DNA from: an uncultured Eubacteriales bacterium
GTDB lineage: Bacteria > Bacillota > Clostridia > Oscillospirales > Oscillospiraceae
DNA length: 29,687 bases
Direction of reading: 5' to 3'
NCBI GenBank assembly: GCA_934572535.1
Contig: CAKTLJ010000022.1
Location: 1 to 29,687 of the forward strand
Below are positions 14,923-23,299 of the stretch, in pieces; the stretch's first letter is position 1, and every line of letters begins with the position of its first letter. Under the pieces are notes generated by a model. That model saw only the letters and a list, made by a program, of their open reading frames with translations. It ran no database searches and was not told the origin of the DNA. Position numbers and translations under genes: made by a program.

Positions 14923-15609
14923 TTATGACGTTCGTTCCGCTTCCTCGCCGTCCAGACGCTTCTTCGCCTTCTCGGCCAGCGGCATGAAGACTCCGCCGAC
15001 CAGGTTGCCCAGTGTGATCACCAGGAGACAAAGGAAGGACTGGCCCGGCTCCTCAAAGAGTTTTCCGGAAACGCACCAGTAATACATGTCTGCCACGCTA
15101 TGCTCCGTGCCGCAGACGATAAAGACCGTAACGCCCAGGAAGATCGCCAGGTACTTGCCCACCTCATGGGGGTTGCCGGAATAGCCGTTGGAGGCAATGA
15201 AGATACAGACGTTGCAAAGAATGCCCAGCAGGAAGAGACTGAGCAGAGACGAGTCCATCTTCCCCGCCACCAACTCCGCGGCGGTGACATTGATCCCTGC
15301 GTCCACGCCGCAAATGACGGTCAGCCGCTCTATGCCGGCGATCAGCATACAGCCAGCCAGGTTGCCCACCCAGATGGTGAGCACTTCCAGCAGATAGCTG
15401 GGGCGATTGTCAAAGATGTAACAGACTTTACCGGTATACAGGAAATACCCCCTGGTGCAGATGGTGAACAGACCCAGAGAAAACAGGATCGCGCCCACCA
15501 CATTCCCGCCGGGGAAGGCGTCCTTCAGGCGAAGAAACACCGTGCCGCCCAGGCCGATACAAAATCCGGCCATGAGGGCATACAAAAACGTGCCCCAAAA
15601 ACGTTTCAA
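14923..15609 (-). CDS. Formate/nitrite transporter (FNT) family channel
   Basis: The product is 228 residues and is a six-helix membrane channel. No ATG is available near the conserved start. TTG at 15609 is chosen because GGAAAGG lies eight bases upstream and the first helix (KRFWGTFLYALMAGFCIGLG) follows at once. FNT hallmarks are CGTEHSVADMYY, whose His170 matches the central channel histidine, KMDSS with the conserved Lys117, NGYSGNPHEV, and the repeated VGNLAG / LGNLVGG helix breaks. The family forms pentamers that carry formate, nitrite, hydrosulfide or lactate with protons. The protein is at the short end of the family. No formate or nitrite enzymes are nearby, so the substrate is open. 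It lies 116 bases past engB, and its operon membership is uncertain. Confidence 0.87.
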   Translation of the reverse strand: MKRFWGTFLYALMAGFCIGLGGTVFLRLKDAFPGGNVVGAILFSLGLFTICTRGYFLYTGKVCYIFDNRPSYLLEVLTIWVGNLAGCMLIAGIERLTVICGVDAGINVTAAELVAGKMDSSLLSLFLLGILCNVCIFIASNGYSGNPHEVGKYLAIFLGVTVFIVCGTEHSVADMYYWCVSGKLFEEPGQSFLCLLVITLGNLVGGVFMPLAEKAKKRLDGEEAERTS

Positions 15610-15725
15610 ACGTATGACCTTTCCTTTCCGCCGCGCGGCAGCACCCAATGCAGCGCCGCGCAGCACGTCATAATTGCCAGCTCCCCAGATGCTCTCGCAG
15701 ACACCAATGCCTCGAAAAGGCGTAC

Positions 15726-16343
15726 TCACTCGGCCGCAACGCTCTCCTTCGTCGCCTGGATGTGCTCCAGGATGATGGCCATGAGTTCTTCCCTTCCCGT
15801 GCCCTTTTCCGCCGAGAAGGAGATCACAGGGACCTCTTCGGGAAGCTCCAGGGTCTCGCGGATGCGGGCCACATTGGGGCCCCACTCGCTCTTCTTGATC
15901 TTATCGTGCTTATTGGCCACCACCACAAAGGGCTTTCCGCTGGCCTTGAACCACTCGGCCATGCCGCAGTCGTCCGCGGTGGGCTTGTGCCGGATGTCCA
16001 CCAGCAGCAGGCCCAAGGTCAGCAGGCTCGTGTCAGCAAACCACTGCTCAATGAGTCTGCCCCAGCGGGCTCTCTCCTGCTTGGAGACCTTGGCGTAGCC
16101 ATAGCCGGGCAGGTCCACGAAGTAGACCTGCTCGTCGATGCGGAAATAGTTGATGTGGGTGGTCTTGCCCGGCGCGGAACCGACCCGGGCAAAGTTTTTC
16201 CGACCCAGGAGCCGGTTGATGATGGAGGACTTGCCCACGTTGGATCGGCCGGCAAAGGCGATCTGGGGCAGGGCGTCCCGGGGGCAGTCCGCCAGTTTCG
16301 CCGCAGAGCGGATAAACTCCGCGTTCTGTGTATTCAGTCTCAT
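15726..16343 (-). CDS. engB: Ribosome biogenesis GTP-binding protein EngB (YsxC/YihA)
   Basis: The product is 205 residues from ATG at 16343, with AAGAGGT upstream. The GTPase motifs are in order: G1 GRSNVGKS (32-39), switch I with Thr61/Thr62 in PGKTTHINY, G3 DLPG (77-80) followed by the family-specific YGYAKVSK, G4 NKHD and G5 near SFSAEKG. The length is normal. The family binds late 50S intermediates and is essential in many bacteria. It is the last gene of the tig-clpP-clpX-lon-engB series, 55 bases after lon, an order also found in Bacillus subtilis (lonA-ysxC). That supports the assignment and suggests co-transcription with lon. Confidence 0.96.
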   Translation of the reverse strand: MRLNTQNAEFIRSAAKLADCPRDALPQIAFAGRSNVGKSSIINRLLGRKNFARVGSAPGKTTHINYFRIDEQVYFVDLPGYGYAKVSKQERARWGRLIEQWFADTSLLTLGLLLVDIRHKPTADDCGMAEWFKASGKPFVVVANKHDKIKKSEWGPNVARIRETLELPEEVPVISFSAEKGTGREELMAIILEHIQATKESVAAE

Positions 16344-16398
16344 GTAATACCTCTTCGCTCCATCGGGGGAGTCTCCGAAGAGGCTCCCCCGATCTGCG

Positions 16399-18816
16399 TC
16401 ATGCCTGATGGAGGGGTGTTCGGGTCTCGCCGCCGCTCATACCGGCTCCCAGCTCGCCCTCGGGGGAGGGCTCTGCCAGAGGGGGATGCTCCAGGGCGTT
16501 GGCCAGCACCTGGTCCACGTGGGAGACAGGGATGAAGTGCAGGGCGTTGCGGACGGTCTGGTCGATCTTTTCCAGATCGGCCTCGTTGTCCTTGGGGATG
16601 ATGACGGTGTGGATCCCGTTGCGCAGGGCGGCCATGGACTTCTCCCGCAAGCCGCCGATGGGCAGGACCCGTCCCCGCAGGGTGATCTCGCCGGTCATGG
16701 CCACGTCGCCCCGGACGGGGATGCCGGTCAAGGCAGAGACCATCGCGGTGCACATGGTAATACCGGCAGAGGGCCCGTCCTTGGGGACCGCACCCTCGGG
16801 GAAGTGGATGTGGATGTCCTTCTCCTTGTAGAAGCTGGGCTCCACGCCCAGCTGGAGCGCCCGGCTGCGGATATAGGAGAAGGCCGCCTTGGCGGATTCC
16901 TTCATCACGTTGCCCAGGTTGCCGGTGATCTCGATCTTGCCGGAGCCTTCCAGCACGTTGACCTCGGCCTCCAGCAGCGTGCCGCCCACGGTGGTCCAGG
17001 CCAGGCCGTTGACCAAACCGACCTGATTTTCCATCCCGTTCTTTTCGGGATAGTACTTCCGGGGGCCCAGATAGCGTTCCAGCTTGTCCCCGGTGACGCT
17101 GACGCTCTTGACCTCGTCGGAGACGATGGACATGGCGGCCTTCCGGCAGAGGGCGCCCAGCTCCCGCTCCAGGATACGGACGCCGGACTCCCGGGTGTAG
17201 GACACGATGACCTCCCGGATGGCGTCGTCGGTAAGCTTCAGCTGGGACTTCTTCAGCCCGTGGCGCTTGAGCTGCTTGGGGATCAAATGATTGCGGGCGA
17301 TATGCAGCTTCTCCTCGTCGGTGTAGCTGGACAGTTCAATGACCTCCATGCGGTCCAGCAAGGGCTTGGGGATGGTGGCGGTGGTGTTCGCCGTGGTGAT
17401 GAAGAGCACATCGGACAGGTCGAAGGGCAGCTCCACGAAGTGATCGCGGAAGGTGGCGTTCTGCTCGCTGTCCAGGACCTCCAGCAGTGCGGAGGCCGGG
17501 TCGCCCCGCATGTCGCTTCCCAGCTTGTCGATCTCGTCCAGCAGCAGCAGGGGGTTCTTGGTCCCGGCCTGCCGCAGCGCATTCATGATGCGGCCGGGCA
17601 TGGCGCCCACGTAGGTCTTTCGGTGGCCGCGGATCTCCGCCTCGTCGTGGACGCCGCCCAGGGAGATGCGGGCCAGCTTCCGGTTCATGGCCCGGGCCAT
17701 GGACATACCGATGGAGGTCTTACCCACGCCGGGCGGGCCAACCAGACAGATGATCTGTCCCCGCAGGTCGGGGGCCAGCTGCTTTACGGCCAGAAACTCC
17801 AACACGCGCTCCTTGACCTCCTCCAGGCCGAAGTGGTCGGCATCGAGGATCTTGCGGGCGGCCTGGACATTCAGGCGCTCCTTGGAGGTCTTTGTCCAGG
17901 GCAGCTCCAGACATACGTCCAGATAGTTGCGCAGGACGGAGGCCTCCGCAGAGCCGAAGGGCTGCTTTTCCAGGTGGCCGACTTCCTTGAGCAGCTTCTC
18001 CTCCACCTCTTCGGGCAGCTTGGCCTCGGCGATCTTTCTGCGATAGGCCATGATCTCGCTGTCGCTGTCATCCCCCAGCTCCTCCTGGATCACCCGGACC
18101 TGCTCCCGCAGGAAGGCGTCCTTCTGATTCTGGGTCATGCTCTCCTGCACCCGGCGCTGGATGTTCTGCTCCATCTCCAGGATCTCCACCTCGCGGTGGA
18201 GCAGGCGGTTCATCTTGTTCAGACGCTGGATGGGACGAAGCTCCTCCAGGATGGACTGCTTGTCCAGCACCCGCATGGAAATATTCTGGGCGATAAAGTC
18301 GGCGATATAGCCGGGGTCCTCGCTGGACATGATGTTCATGAGCATATCCGGGGAGGTGTTCTTGGGGGTCAGCTCGGTGTAGCGGTCAAACAGCTCATAG
18401 GACTGGCGGATGGCCGCCTCGGCCTTGAGAGAGTTCGTCTTGCCCTCGATCGCAGGGATCTCCACCTGCTCGACCTCAGACACCAGGAAGGGCTCCGTCT
18501 GGATCAGGTCAGCGAGTCTGGCCCGGTACTGGCCCTCCACCATGACCCGGATGGACTTTCCGGGCAGGCGCAGGATCTGGCGCACCACAGAGACGGTACC
18601 CACGGAGAAGAGCTGGTTCATGTCAGGGGCTTCCACCCGGATGTCCTTCTGCGCCACCAAGAAAATCGGCTTGTTGGAGGACATGGCTTCCTCCAGCGCC
18701 TTGATGGACGCCTCCCGGCCTACGTCAAAGTGGACCATCATCTTGGGATAGACCGTCAGGCCCCGCAGCGCCAGGGTGGGCATGGTGACCAGTTGCATCT
18801 TTTCTTCCTCTGGCAA
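16399..18816 (-). CDS. lon: ATP-dependent Lon protease (LonA type)
   Basis: The product is 805 residues with the full LonA layout. An N-terminal substrate domain (about 10-205) begins with [20 protein letters not shown] and is followed by a coiled middle. The AAA+ module has Walker A GPPGVGKT (360-367) and Walker [11 protein letters not shown]. The protease domain carries the Ser683-Lys726 dyad in PKDGPSAG and GGLREKS. Two starts are possible. TTG at 18816 has AAAGGAG nine bases upstream, and ATG at 18798 has GAGG eight bases upstream. The longer form is given because its site is stronger, but the six extra residues are uncertain. Lon degrades damaged and regulatory proteins in the cytoplasm. 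The gene sits between clpX and engB, with a hairpin in the 110-base gap after clpX. Confidence 0.96.
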   Translation of the reverse strand: MPEEEKMQLVTMPTLALRGLTVYPKMMVHFDVGREASIKALEEAMSSNKPIFLVAQKDIRVEAPDMNQLFSVGTVSVVRQILRLPGKSIRVMVEGQYRARLADLIQTEPFLVSEVEQVEIPAIEGKTNSLKAEAAIRQSYELFDRYTELTPKNTSPDMLMNIMSSEDPGYIADFIAQNISMRVLDKQSILEELRPIQRLNKMNRLLHREVEILEMEQNIQRRVQESMTQNQKDAFLREQVRVIQEELGDDSDSEIMAYRRKIAEAKLPEEVEEKLLKEVGHLEKQPFGSAEASVLRNYLDVCLELPWTKTSKERLNVQAARKILDADHFGLEEVKERVLEFLAVKQLAPDLRGQIICLVGPPGVGKTSIGMSMARAMNRKLARISLGGVHDEAEIRGHRKTYVGAMPGRIMNALRQAGTKNPLLLLDEIDKLGSDMRGDPASALLEVLDSEQNATFRDHFVELPFDLSDVLFITTANTTATIPKPLLDRMEVIELSSYTDEEKLHIARNHLIPKQLKRHGLKKSQLKLTDDAIREVIVSYTRESGVRILERELGALCRKAAMSIVSDEVKSVSVTGDKLERYLGPRKYYPEKNGMENQVGLVNGLAWTTVGGTLLEAEVNVLEGSGKIEITGNLGNVMKESAKAAFSYIRSRALQLGVEPSFYKEKDIHIHFPEGAVPKDGPSAGITMCTAMVSALTGIPVRGDVAMTGEITLRGRVLPIGGLREKSMAALRNGIHTVIIPKDNEADLEKIDQTVRNALHFIPVSHVDQVLANALEHPPLAEPSPEGELGAGMSGGETRTPLHQA

Positions 18817-18860
18817 ACCAATTCACTCCTTTCAGTGAAATGTTTCGATTCTGTCACAAC

Positions 18861-18884
18861 GGGCGGAGAGTTTCCTCTCCGCCC
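18861..18884. other. Perfect hairpin in the clpX-lon gap
   Basis: GGGCGGAGAG (18861-18870) and CTCTCCGCCC (18875-18884) form a perfect 10-bp stem with a four-base loop. It lies between the clpX stop and the lon start. On the minus strand it is followed by GTTGTGAC rather than T residues, so it is not a standard terminator. It may instead mark an RNA processing or stability point that sets the clpX:lon ratio, or an operator. Confidence 0.6.
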
Positions 18885-18926
18885 GAATGTTGCTTCCAAA
18901 ATATCTGCGGAGAACGTCCGCAGGCA

Positions 18927-20243
18927 TTACATAACTGCGTCCCGGTTGGACAGACCGCCGCTCTGGGCCTGGAGCGCGGCAGCGCCCAGGCGAGGCCGCG
19001 GGGGCCGCTCAGGATCGCGGATGAGTTTGGGTTCGGCCTCTCCCCTCACGCTCTCGGCGGTGATGTCCACCTCGGTGATGGACCCGTCGGAGGGGATATC
19101 GTACATGATCTGGGTCATGACCTCTTCCAGGACAGCCCGCAGGCCACGCGCGCCGATGCCGCGCTCCATGGACTTGTCGGCCACAGCCTCCAAGGCGCCG
19201 GGTTCAAAGACCAGGTCCACCATATCGTACTCCAGAAGCTTCTGGTACTGCTTGACCAGGGCATTCTTGGGTTCGGTGAGGATCTTGACCAGGTCCTCGC
19301 GGCTCAGGGGGGACAGGGCGGTGATCACAGGCAGACGGCCGATGAGCTCGGGGATGATGCCGAACTTCAGCAGGTCGTGGGGCTGGATCTGGCTGAGCAC
19401 GTTGCGCTGCTCCATCTCCTTCTTGCCCAAGATCTCCGCGCCGAAGCCGATGCCCTTCTGGTTCACCCGCTTTTCGATGATCTTCTCCACGCCGTCGAAG
19501 GCGCCGCCGCAGATGAAGAGGATGTTGCGGGTGTTCACCTGGATAAATTCCTGATGGGGATGCTTCCGGCCGCCCTGCGGGGGCACGTTGGCCACGGTGC
19601 CCTCCAGGATCTTCAACAGCGCCTGCTGGACGCCTTCGCCGGAAACGTCGCGGGTGATGGATGTATTTTCGCTCTTTCGCGCGATTTTATCCATCTCGTC
19701 GATGTAAATGATGCCGCGCTCGGCCTGCTCCACATCGTAGTCGGCGGCCTGGACCAGACGCAGGAGGATGTTCTCCACATCGTCGCCCACGTAGCCGGCC
19801 TCGGTGAGGGTCGTCGCGTCGGCAATGGCGAAGGGGACCTTCAAGATCTTAGCCAGGGTCTGGGCAAGCAGCGTCTTGCCGCTGCCGGTGGGGCCCAGAA
19901 GCAGGATGTTGCTCTTCTGGAGCTCCACATCGTCGCCCCCGCCGAAGTAGATGCGCTTGTAGTGGTTGTACACAGCCACGGACAGGGCCACCTTGGCCGT
20001 GTCCTGGCCCACGATATATTCATCCAGATAGGTCTTGATCTCCTTGGGGTTGGGGATGATATCTGGCATGTCGGGCGAGAGCTGCCCCTCCGGGGAGGGC
20101 ATGTCATCCAGGATGTCCATGCACAGGTGTACGCACTCGTTGCAGATGTACGCGCCGGGACCGGCGATGATCTTTGCAACCTGGTCCTGATGCTTCCCGC
20201 AGAAGGAGCAGCGGATGGCCCGCTTGTCGTCATTTTTGCTCAT
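18927..20243 (-). CDS. clpX: ClpX, ATPase subunit of the ClpXP protease
   Basis: The product is 438 residues from ATG at 20243, with AGAGGTG nine bases upstream. The N-terminal zinc-binding domain is intact: Cys12-x2-Cys15 and Cys34-x2-Cys37. The AAA+ domain has Walker A GPTGSGKT (117-124), Walker B YIDEMD (180-185) and sensor-2 GARGLR. The IGF-type loop (KGIGFG) that docks on ClpP is also present. ClpX unfolds tagged substrates and feeds them into ClpP, whose gene lies 88 bases upstream in the same direction. A terminator-like hairpin in that gap means clpX expression depends on read-through or on its own promoter. Confidence 0.97.
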   Translation of the reverse strand: MSKNDDKRAIRCSFCGKHQDQVAKIIAGPGAYICNECVHLCMDILDDMPSPEGQLSPDMPDIIPNPKEIKTYLDEYIVGQDTAKVALSVAVYNHYKRIYFGGGDDVELQKSNILLLGPTGSGKTLLAQTLAKILKVPFAIADATTLTEAGYVGDDVENILLRLVQAADYDVEQAERGIIYIDEMDKIARKSENTSITRDVSGEGVQQALLKILEGTVANVPPQGGRKHPHQEFIQVNTRNILFICGGAFDGVEKIIEKRVNQKGIGFGAEILGKKEMEQRNVLSQIQPHDLLKFGIIPELIGRLPVITALSPLSREDLVKILTEPKNALVKQYQKLLEYDMVDLVFEPGALEAVADKSMERGIGARGLRAVLEEVMTQIMYDIPSDGSITEVDITAESVRGEAEPKLIRDPERPPRPRLGAAALQAQSGGLSNRDAVM

Positions 20244-20293
20244 AGAACCATTCACCTCTTTCTCATGCGCCATCCCGCTGGACGGGATCACGC

Positions 20294-20323
20294 AAAAAAG
20301 GAGGACGAAAACGCCCCCCTTTT
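20294..20323 (-). terminator. Terminator or attenuator between clpP and clpX
   Basis: On the minus strand a 12-bp stem (20312-20323 with 20296-20307, two G-U pairs) closes a TTTT loop and runs into a stretch of six T residues. It starts 8 bases past the clpP stop. A second, smaller hairpin (20272-20277 with 20283-20288) follows before clpX. Partial termination here would make more clpP than clpX mRNA. Confidence 0.7.
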
Positions 20324-20331
20324 CAGTCGTA

Positions 20332-20913
20332 TCAGCGCTTATCGATCACTTTGTCAATGAGGCCGTATGCCACAGCTTCTTCCGCAGACATGAAGTTATC
20401 ACGCTCGCAGTCAGCGGCAACCACATCGAGGGGCTTCCCGGTGTTTTCCGAAAGGATGTGATTCATGCGCTTCTTGATGATCTCCAGACGCTTCAGGTGA
20501 ATGGCCATATCGGTGATTTGACCCTGGGTACCGGCGGAAGGCTGATGGATCATGATCTCCGCGTTGGGCAGAGCCATGCGCTTTCCCTTGGTACCGGCCG
20601 CCAGCAGGAACGCGCCCATGCTGGCCGCCATACCGATGCAGATGGTGGACACGTCGCACTTGATATACTGCATGGTATCGTAGATCGCCATACCCGCCGT
20701 GACAGAACCGCCGGGGCTGTTGATGTAGAACTGGATGTCCTGATCCGGATTCTGGGCTTCCAGATACAGCAGCTGGGCCACAACGAGGCTGGCTGTGGTA
20801 TCGTTCACCTCTTCCGAGAGGAAGATGATCCGGTCGTTTAATAAGCGGGAGAAAATGTCATAGGACCGCTCTCCCCGGCTGGTCTGTTCAACTACATAGG
20901 GTACTAAACTCAT
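20332..20913 (-). CDS. clpP: ClpP, proteolytic subunit of ClpXP/ClpCP
   Basis: The product is 193 residues from ATG at 20913, with AAAGGAG seven bases upstream. The catalytic triad is Ser98 in GMAASMGAF, His123 in MIHQPSAG and Asp172 in ERDNFMS. The oxyanion NSPGGSV motif (65-71) and the C-terminal [11 protein letters not shown] are typical. There is no long propeptide. ClpP forms a 14-subunit serine protease chamber in the cytoplasm and depends on ClpX (next gene) or another Clp ATPase. It lies 53 bases after tig, the usual bacterial order. Confidence 0.98.
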   Translation of the reverse strand: MSLVPYVVEQTSRGERSYDIFSRLLNDRIIFLSEEVNDTTASLVVAQLLYLEAQNPDQDIQFYINSPGGSVTAGMAIYDTMQYIKCDVSTICIGMAASMGAFLLAAGTKGKRMALPNAEIMIHQPSAGTQGQITDMAIHLKRLEIIKKRMNHILSENTGKPLDVVAADCERDNFMSAEEAVAYGLIDKVIDKR

Positions 20914-20966
20914 GATTTGGATCTCCTTTTTTCAGTCAGAGTAAGTATACCCCACCGAACGGAAGA

Positions 20967-22454
20967 TTATTCCTCGACCTTCTCAGCCTCAGCCTTCTCG
21001 GCCTCGGTCTTCTTCTTGCGGGTGGTCTTCTTGGGGGCTGCTTCCCCGTCTTCGGTGGTCTTCTTGGCTCTGGTCTTCTTTGCCTTCTTCTCTTCCTTCT
21101 CTGCCTTTTCTGCCTCGACCTCTTCCTTGGTGATGGAGGTCAGCTTGATCTCGCCGTCGTCAGCTTCTGCGGAGATCATGTTTGCCTTTGCGTTCTCAGC
21201 AACCACAGCCATGGCCTTGTCGCGCGCCAGCTCCTTCTTCAGGCCCTCACGGTCCAGGCCCTCGACGATACGCTCGTAGGGCATGTTCATGTTGGCAGCT
21301 GCCTTCTTGACCTCTGCTTCCACGTCCTCGTCGGAGATGACGATGTTCTCAGCGGCAACGACAGCGTCCAGAGCCAGCTGCTGCTTGGTCTGGGTGGTGG
21401 CGGGCTCACGCAGGTCGTCGCGGATCTGCTGGGCGTCCATCTGCATGTACTGCATGTAGGTCTCCAGGGAGATGCCCTGGGACTCCAGGCGGGCAGCGTA
21501 ATTGTCAACAAAACGGTCGATCTGGGTCTCGATCATGGCTGCGGGCAGCTCGATGTCGATCTGGTCGCACAGCTGACCCAGCAGGGCCTGGCGGAACTTT
21601 GCCTCGCTCTGCTGCATGTTGCGGTCGATGATCTTGTTCTTCAGATCTTCCTTAAACTCGGCCAGAGTGTCGAACTCGGAGACGTCCTTTGCGAACTCGT
21701 CGTCCAGAGCGGGAGCCTGCTTCTCCTTGACTTCAACGCACTTGACCTTGAAGACCACGGGCTGGCCTGCCAGCTCCTCTGCGTGGTACTCCTCGGGGAA
21801 GGTCAGCTCGACGTCCTTCTCGTCGCCGGCCTTCATGCCGACGACCTGCTCCTCGAAGCCGGGGATGAAGGTGCCGGAGCCCAGTGCCAGCTCATAGCCC
21901 TTTGCGGTGCCGCCGGCGAATGCCACGCCGTCCTTCAGACCTTCATAGTCGATGACGGCGGTGTCGCCCATCTGGGCCTCGCGCTCCACGGCCACCAGCT
22001 GGGTCGCGCGCTCCACATACTGCTTCAGCTCGTTGTCCACAGCATCCTCGGTGATGGTGGGCAGGACCTTATCGGCCTCCAGGCCCTTATACTGCTTCAG
22101 GGTGACTTCGGGACGGATCGTCACAACAGCCTTGAAGGTAAAGCCATCCTTACCCAGGGTCAGGATCTCCACCTGAGGGGGAGCCACGTGATCCAGGCCT
22201 TTTTCCGCGATGGCTGCATTGCATGCCTCGGGATAAACTTCTTCGATGGCGTCTTCATAGAACACGCCGGCGCCATACATGCCCTCGATGACCTTGCGGG
22301 GGGCCTTACCCTTGCGGAAACCGGGAACGGTGATGTTGCCGCGGCTCTTACGATAAACCTTTTCGATGGCAGCTTCGAACTCTTCCTGACCGACTTCGAC
22401 GGTCAGTTCGACTTCAAACTTTTCCTTGTTTTCAACAACGCTCTTGACATTCAT
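20967..22454 (-). CDS. tig: Trigger factor, ribosome-associated chaperone and prolyl isomerase
   Basis: The product is 495 residues from ATG at 22454, with AGGAGG ten bases upstream. The N-terminal ribosome-docking signature is GFRKGKAP (45-52). A central FKBP-type isomerase domain follows (near 155-245, including VIDYEGLKDG and GSGTFIPGFEEQVVGMK), and then the C-terminal helical chaperone arms. After the normal end, around residue 440, there is a roughly 55-residue tail made almost only of Lys, Glu, Ala and Thr, which makes the protein longer than the usual 430 or so. Trigger factor shields nascent chains at the exit tunnel. It heads the tig-clpP-clpX-lon-engB run and follows the phosphoesterase gene by 103 bases; I saw no convincing promoter in that gap. 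Confidence 0.96.
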   Translation of the reverse strand: MNVKSVVENKEKFEVELTVEVGQEEFEAAIEKVYRKSRGNITVPGFRKGKAPRKVIEGMYGAGVFYEDAIEEVYPEACNAAIAEKGLDHVAPPQVEILTLGKDGFTFKAVVTIRPEVTLKQYKGLEADKVLPTITEDAVDNELKQYVERATQLVAVEREAQMGDTAVIDYEGLKDGVAFAGGTAKGYELALGSGTFIPGFEEQVVGMKAGDEKDVELTFPEEYHAEELAGQPVVFKVKCVEVKEKQAPALDDEFAKDVSEFDTLAEFKEDLKNKIIDRNMQQSEAKFRQALLGQLCDQIDIELPAAMIETQIDRFVDNYAARLESQGISLETYMQYMQMDAQQIRDDLREPATTQTKQQLALDAVVAAENIVISDEDVEAEVKKAAANMNMPYERIVEGLDREGLKKELARDKAMAVVAENAKANMISAEADDGEIKLTSITKEEVEAEKAEKEEKKAKKTRAKKTTEDGEAAPKKTTRKKKTEAEKAEAEKVEE

Positions 22455-22557
22455 GTCCTTTTTTCCTCCTGTAAAACACCCTCTCACACCGTATAAAACC
22501 ATGGGAGGGCATGATATTGCAGTATATATGGGTTATCATAGCAGATTCTATGGGGAA

Positions 22558-23262
22558 TTACCAGTCTTTTTTTCTGGATTCCATAATTTTTTCCGGCCGG
22601 AATTTCAAAAAATCCGCCGAGATGAGACGATAGTCCACCGTCCCGCTGACGCCCTGGATGGCCAGCCGGTGGCTGCCGCCGTGGAGATGGCCGTAGTAGC
22701 AGGCCTTCACCCGATAGCGCTCCAGCAGCTCCAGAATGGGCTCACACCGGTATCCGGTGTAGAAGGGGGGGTAGTGAAGGAAGCAGAGCTTTTCCGCCTC
22801 CCCCGCCGCCTTCAAGGAGGTCTCCAGCCGCTGGAGCTCCCGGTTGAAGACCTTGGCGCTCTGGCCCTCCTTCTCCTCCTCGTAGAACCATCCTCGGGTG
22901 CCGCAGAGGGCCACATCCCCGTAGTAGTAACAATTGTTGTGGAGAATGCGGAGGGAGTCGAACCCCTTCTCCTGGAAGAAGCGGTTCATCTTGGCCGCCG
23001 TGTTCCACCAGTAGTCGTGGTTGCCCTTGAGCAGGATCTTCTCTCCCGGCAGGGCATGGAGCCAGGCGAAGTCCTGCTCCGACTCCTCCAGGCTCATGCC
23101 CCAGGAAACATCCCCGGCGATGACCAGGGTGTCATCCGGGGTGAGAACGGACAGGCCCTGGGTGAGCTTTTCCATGTAACCCTCCCACGCGCCGCCGAAG
23201 ACGTCCATGGGCTTGCTGCTGCCCAGGGACAGATGGGTATCGCCCATCACATACAGTGCCAA
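22558..23262 (-). CDS. Calcineurin-like metallophosphoesterase
   Basis: The product is 234 residues. TTG at 23262 is taken as the start, with AGGTGG about nine bases upstream. The next ATG (23247) would remove the first beta strand that carries the metal-binding Asp. The motifs are MGDTHL (Asp8, His10), AGDVSWG (Asp51), KGNHDYWW (Asn81, His82), LHYPP and GHLHGG, a complete two-metal site. The GDVSWGMSLEES and NHDYWW wording marks a subgroup common in Firmicutes, whose substrate I do not know; phosphodiesterase or phosphatase activity is the family inference. It is a single-domain cytoplasmic protein, 37 bases after thrC and probably co-transcribed with it. Confidence 0.88.
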   Translation of the reverse strand: MALYVMGDTHLSLGSSKPMDVFGGAWEGYMEKLTQGLSVLTPDDTLVIAGDVSWGMSLEESEQDFAWLHALPGEKILLKGNHDYWWNTAAKMNRFFQEKGFDSLRILHNNCYYYGDVALCGTRGWFYEEEKEGQSAKVFNRELQRLETSLKAAGEAEKLCFLHYPPFYTGYRCEPILELLERYRVKACYYGHLHGGSHRLAIQGVSGTVDYRLISADFLKFRPEKIMESRKKDW

Positions 23263-23299
23263 CCTAGATCACCACCTGACAAAACATTTTATTCTTTGC

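Noticed and set aside
16499..16831. Short plus-strand frames opposite lon with several Met/Ser/Trp-rich stretches
   Set aside because: They have no ribosome sites and no similarity that I recognise, and they lie fully within the catalytic domain coding region of lon.
16408..19554. A 1048-codon plus-strand frame opposite lon and clpX, with similar ones opposite clpX/clpP and thrC (for example 23207-24862)
   Set aside because: They are open only because the opposing genes are GC-rich with biased third positions. The translations are Gly/His/Leu/Gln-rich without any domain.
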